Source: Lutjanus erythropterus (taxonomy: Eukaryota > Chordata > Actinopteri > Lutjaniformes > Lutjanidae). Taken from it: DNA of 64,000 bases. The position numbers and the translations under genes are program-made. Under the pieces are notes generated by a model. That model had not been told where the DNA came from, did not search any database, and worked only from the letters and a program-made list of their open reading frames with translations. Below, piece after piece: positions 59,695-64,000 of the stretch (position 1 is the first letter of the stretch; each line of letters opens with the position of its first letter). The stretch spans positions 36,457,733-36,521,732 of the forward strand of contig CM034594.1 in the NCBI GenBank assembly GCA_020091685.1, in the 5' to 3' direction.

Positions 59695-62600
59695 GTAGTC
59701 TTAACTGTTGTTAGAATTCCCATCCTCATTCCTGACACAAACCATGGATCATCCACACCATTCATGTCTATCTATCTGTCTGTCCTGGTGACATTCACTT
59801 GAACATGTCTTACCCAACAAAGCCTTTTAATAATGCCTTTCAACTCTTAACACCTGGTGCTATGATTGAGATTTTGCATGACACTGTTAATAAATGAATC
59901 TCTGCATATGTATGCAGAATACAGAGCATCTTTAACTTTGCATTTTGCTTTTTCTGTTGCCTTACAAAAATATGTGTACAGGCACACTGCTTTGCACCCA
60001 GTACACTTCATGATCATCCTGGTGTTTGCTCAGAATCAAACACAATGGACCTCATGCAAGAACATTTTTGTATTCTAATCTTAACTTTCTCTTACTTTTC
60101 TTCATATGGAGGACTTGTATGAATGTGCCATGTCAGATTCAGCAAACGCTCCTTCAGATAACTGTGTAGAAGATCCCCCTGTGTATATTTGAGTGCATGT
60201 GCATGAGGTTTGTAAATAAGCATAATTAACACCACAGTAAATCCATATAAGGCTACACTTCCTGCCCTATATGTCTGGAAGTGTTCATTCATGAAAATGG
60301 CATCAAAGAGTAAGACTGAAGTCCTGCTTTCAGAGATCTATAAAGGAAAGTTTTAACAGTGTCCGCAATGGAATTAAGGGATCCGCTTTAACCAAGACAA
60401 CAAGCAAACCAAACCAAAAACATAAGCCCTAATAAATCAGATTTAGATAAACAGACTACATATTCTGTAGAAAACTGAGAAAAAATGCAAACTCTGCTTC
60501 TGATCATGACACTATAGTTATCATATATTATATAACCATGGTTAACCCAATAACTGTACTGTAAAATAATAACTGTGGCAGGTCACTGACATGACAACAC
60601 AACGATGAGACATACAATAAATATCACTCTCTGCCTAAGTAGACTGCTAAAGTCTAAAATGCTTAGATGGACAGTGCATTCTTCCATGAATTAACCCTGA
60701 GTGACTGCAGACAGTCAACAAGACTAACCTTTGCATCTGAATTATTATTGTTCTTGGGAGGCAGCGTGGACCCATCCCTCTTCATAAACAGACAGTAGTG
60801 TAACCATTACAGCATGTCTAGCCGGCGTCAGCACAGACTTTTTCACTGGGGACTATGAGCATGAACATGTGAAACACTCAGAAGGGCTCACATGAGGCAG
60901 ATTTGTTCATCTTCACAAACAGTGGTCAGGTCCATAACCATAAAAGTAATGTCTACAAGTTTTCCTCTTTTAATTAATTACTGTAAAAGATATTGCAATG
61001 AACTGTAGTTTTCAGAATCCCCTTATGTGTTTGTCACAATAACATGTCATATTTTAACATGACTATCACATGCTGCACCATAGGGATACAGGTGTGGCTA
61101 CAATTACACCTATGACATCATGACCACCACTGGTGTAAAAAATAAGAATAAACATGACAAATGTGTGTGAATTTCCGAATTACTGGTTTAGATTTGTTTA
61201 GTCATGACCTAAGATGTAACTTGGGTGTAGCTTTCCTTTAAAATAAACCACATAAATCAGACCAGAGTAAAGAATAGCAGTTGTTTCAAAAGTTTCTTAT
61301 TTGAGATCTAATGAGCTCCTTAACTACCTACAATTACCATTAGTGGTTTCAGTTGGATAGATTCAGGGATAAACGCTAACCTTTTTAAGCCCTGGCTCCA
61401 CAAGCCACCAAGCCTGTAAATTTGGTGGCTCAAATGTCAACTTATGTAAAAACAATTCAGAGGAATTCATTTAACACCACTGAACACACCCTCCTGTAAC
61501 TGTGACACTTTTCCCATGAATCAGAGCGTGGTGCTTCCTGAAGGCATCGTTCATCCAGTGAAAAAACAGTTATATTTCACAGCAAGTTGAGAAACCTTCA
61601 ACACACACCACACTACATTATGTCCCTAGATGTGTCATATTCAGGAATATTTGGTGGCCCAAAAGTATTTTTTTGTGGCTGTGGGCCATCAGGCCAAGGT
61701 TAAGGTCAGACATGACATTTTGAACCAGATAGTTAGTTGTTTATTTGTATAGCAGCTACTTTCTGTGACGTGGTATCAGGCGTGGGGTATCGGAGTAGTT
61801 TTATGAGTACAAGTACATGAGGCCAGTATCGGACTGATACCCGATGCTGGTATCTGTATCGTTGCATCCCTAATAAATACAGTGCTGAAAATGTCTGCAT
61901 ATAAAATATCATGGCATTGTAGCAGTGAGTTTTCTGCCCCCCTGCTGTGTGTGCGTCCTCTATATTTTCTAATCAGGAAACACGTCTATTAAAGCTAATT
62001 CTCTTTGTTGCAGTATTATGCAGACTCACATTTGCTTGATTACAAAACACCTCTGTTATGACAGAGGCTTCGCAACACTTAAATGCTGTCACACAGTCAG
62101 GTGTTGGTGAGCAATGCAGTCGATGACTCATTTGATGCTCAAACCTTGTTGATGTTGCCTCATCTTTTGAGATATCACTATGCCGTCATCGCCCTCCTGT
62201 AGATGAATGAGTCAAATGTTTGGTGTGATTTTTATTTGCACATTTGCGGTGTGTTATGGGTTCAAAATATGGTCACCACAAGCAGAATGGCCGCCTCTGC
62301 CTGTACTTGATTTGTTTTTCTTCTTGTTGTTTGTGTGTTCACTCACCCTTACCAAACCACCACATCATAATCAAGCTACATGCTGACTGTGAAGAAGTGA
62401 AAGTGTTAGTATTGTGTGAATAAGACACTGAGCCAAATAGTGAGGAGGTTTATTTTTTTAAGTGTCTACATCTGCAAGCAACAACCCATAAAACAGAAAT
62501 ACTAAAAATAAAAATAAAACTAATTTGGATAATGAATGTAGGCATTCTATTCTGGCATACAAGCCACTCTTTACACATATTGTTCCTCTTGGTTTATCAG

Positions 62601-64000
62601 GATAACACCCTTAATGTGTTTTCTTTTGCCATTAATGCACATAATAAGTCTAATAATAGTGCCAATGCATTTGTCACAGTCAGAAGGCACTGCTGTGTGT
62701 TCTGCTGCAGGTTTTGTAGAGTCCTGGACTCCCACTGCTTTTAAAAATCCATTAAAACACAGAACACATAGAAATGCCGCTGCCTCGACCTAAGTGTGAT
62801 ACAGGTGCTGTTCAACGTGTTGTGTTATATTAATCAAGACAGCAAGCTGTGCAGAGAGATCCTTCCTAAGAAGAGAATTACAGCCTATGACTTGTGTGGA
62901 ATGATGCAAACCTTCATTTGAAAAGACAGCAGTAGCTTGTTATTGTGGCAAAAACAGCATCAGGTTTAGAGTTGTTGTTTTTTTTTAGCATTTCTGAAAA
63001 CAAAGAAAGAAGTGAAAAAGAAAGTGAAAAACAGCGCCAGCACAATACCGTCACTATCAGGAAGAATATGTTTTAGTGAGATGTAGCTCAACAAGCTGAC
63101 ACTAACGGCGCAGGGCAATATTGTGCCTATAGATTTTTATTTTCCTACCAAAATTGTTTTGCACTAGTTAGGGGGTACTTGGCTGAAAAACACATTTCGA
63201 AGGAATGACATTATCGAGAAATGTTTGAGAACCACTGGCAAAGAACAAGAGACCTCAGTACTTGAACTTGAACTTTCCCACCAGCATATTCTTTTCTTCC
63301 CATTCACACAGACAACTACGCTTTGACCCAGTTCATTCTCACCCCTTCATCCCTGTGGTTTCAGAATAACGCAGTCGTCCCCTACAGTACTGTAAATGAC
63401 TGTTATTATGACAGTGGAGGTTGTTATTGAAGTACAGTATGATCACTGCTGTACTTCACATTTCCCTGAGCTGGCAGACTGACGAGCCATCGCTTTGGTT
63501 CTTATCACATTTACAGTAGTTGTTAATGGTTTATCATTGTGACCCTGGTGTAAAAAAATAATATCATGCTAACTAAAAATAAAAGAAGTAATTATTTTGC
63601 ACTGGACTGGACTTATATTGTCTTCAACTTACAGTATCCTATAAGCTGTTTCACATTGACCAGCCAGCAGAACATTTTTATGGACTAACTATCATGTTTT
63701 AGGGGTAAACATAAAGCTGAACAGCTAAAGCTAAAGGTTAAAGCTAAAGCTGAACAGAATGAGGAATAGAAATAAACAACATCACTGAAAGGCCAAGTGT
63801 TTTGCATGCCAGGATTCACATGTAGATGCTGATAGGCTCCCTGAAAGAAAGTCTTTATTTAGTCTCTTTACTCTGTTAACATTACCCCAATAATTTTAGC
63901 AAACTATGAAAAGCACAAATTAGCTTAGCTCCCACCATGACATGTCAGTTCAGAGGCAGTATTCAAATCTAGTTTTCTGCCTCCCTGCTTTAACTCCCTT
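59695..64000. other. Intronic noncoding stretch at the right edge
   Basis: No exon matching the downstream FCHSD2 linker, coiled coil or SH3 domains was recognised. The DNA is AT-rich, with a hAT-like relic near 61790-61875 (ending 'gttgcatcccta') and a 'gtttgagaaccactgg' transposon-type end near 63222-63237. The rest is unassigned, and the gene presumably continues beyond the window. Confidence 0.55.

Noticed and set aside
59305-59802. 165-codon plus-strand open frame
   Set aside because: It begins in CT-rich and TG-rich intron DNA. Only the 59620-59694 part, in one frame, fits splice signals and gene phase.
59695-64000. Search for the FCHSD2 linker exon that follows '..DT' in mammals
   Set aside because: No segment encoding the expected SRQLESETG-like start behind an AG acceptor was found by eye.
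1-64000. CRISPR arrays, bacterial operons, prophage
   Set aside because: No direct-repeat/spacer pattern or ribosome-binding-site-linked genes; all recognised genes are eukaryotic.

Overview
The window looks like genomic DNA from a teleost fish, probably a spiny-rayed species. It has small, cleanly spliced vertebrate exons separated by kilobase-scale introns, dense CA/TG microsatellites, vertebrate nuclear tRNA genes, and decayed DNA transposons, a LINE and a tRNA-derived SINE of kinds common in fish. No bacterial, viral or CRISPR features were seen. The species cannot be fixed from the sequence.

One protein-coding gene is recognisable, on the plus strand, and it continues past both ends of the window. 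Nine exons (21530-21575, 42476-42555, 43086-43230, 43383-43516, 47240-47294, 47517-47645, 56084-56206, 58388-58483 and 59620-59694) join in frame into 294 codons plus one base of a split codon. The product matches most of the F-BAR domain of FCHSD2 (FCH and double SH3 domains 2; vertebrate homologue of fly Nervous wreck), a membrane-curving adaptor that links endocytic sites to WASP/Arp2/3 actin assembly. The start codon, first exon(s) and SH3-coding exons are not seen. The ninth exon has no counterpart in the FCHSD2 protein as I remember it, and sits directly behind a (TG)12 tract, so it may be an optional cassette.

Region by region: 1-21529 is noncoding and is probably a 5' intron. It contains most of a plus-strand cluster of tRNA-Thr(AGT) genes and broken copies that continues to 26.6 kb (four intact, nine decayed in total), a minus-strand tRNA-Met(CAT), and a LINE relic. 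21576-42475 is a 20.9-kb intron holding the rest of the tRNA cluster, an 888-bp hAT transposon and a 1.7-kb hAT-like transposon, each with perfect 8-bp target duplications, and two near-perfect RFX X-box motifs. 42476-47645 is the exon-dense core. 47646-56083 is an intron with a promoter-like patch at about 49.2-49.5 kb. 56084-59694 carries three exons, a foldback element, a SINE converted into a 32-bp-stem palindrome, and an imperfect hairpin. 59695-64000 shows no further recognised exon.
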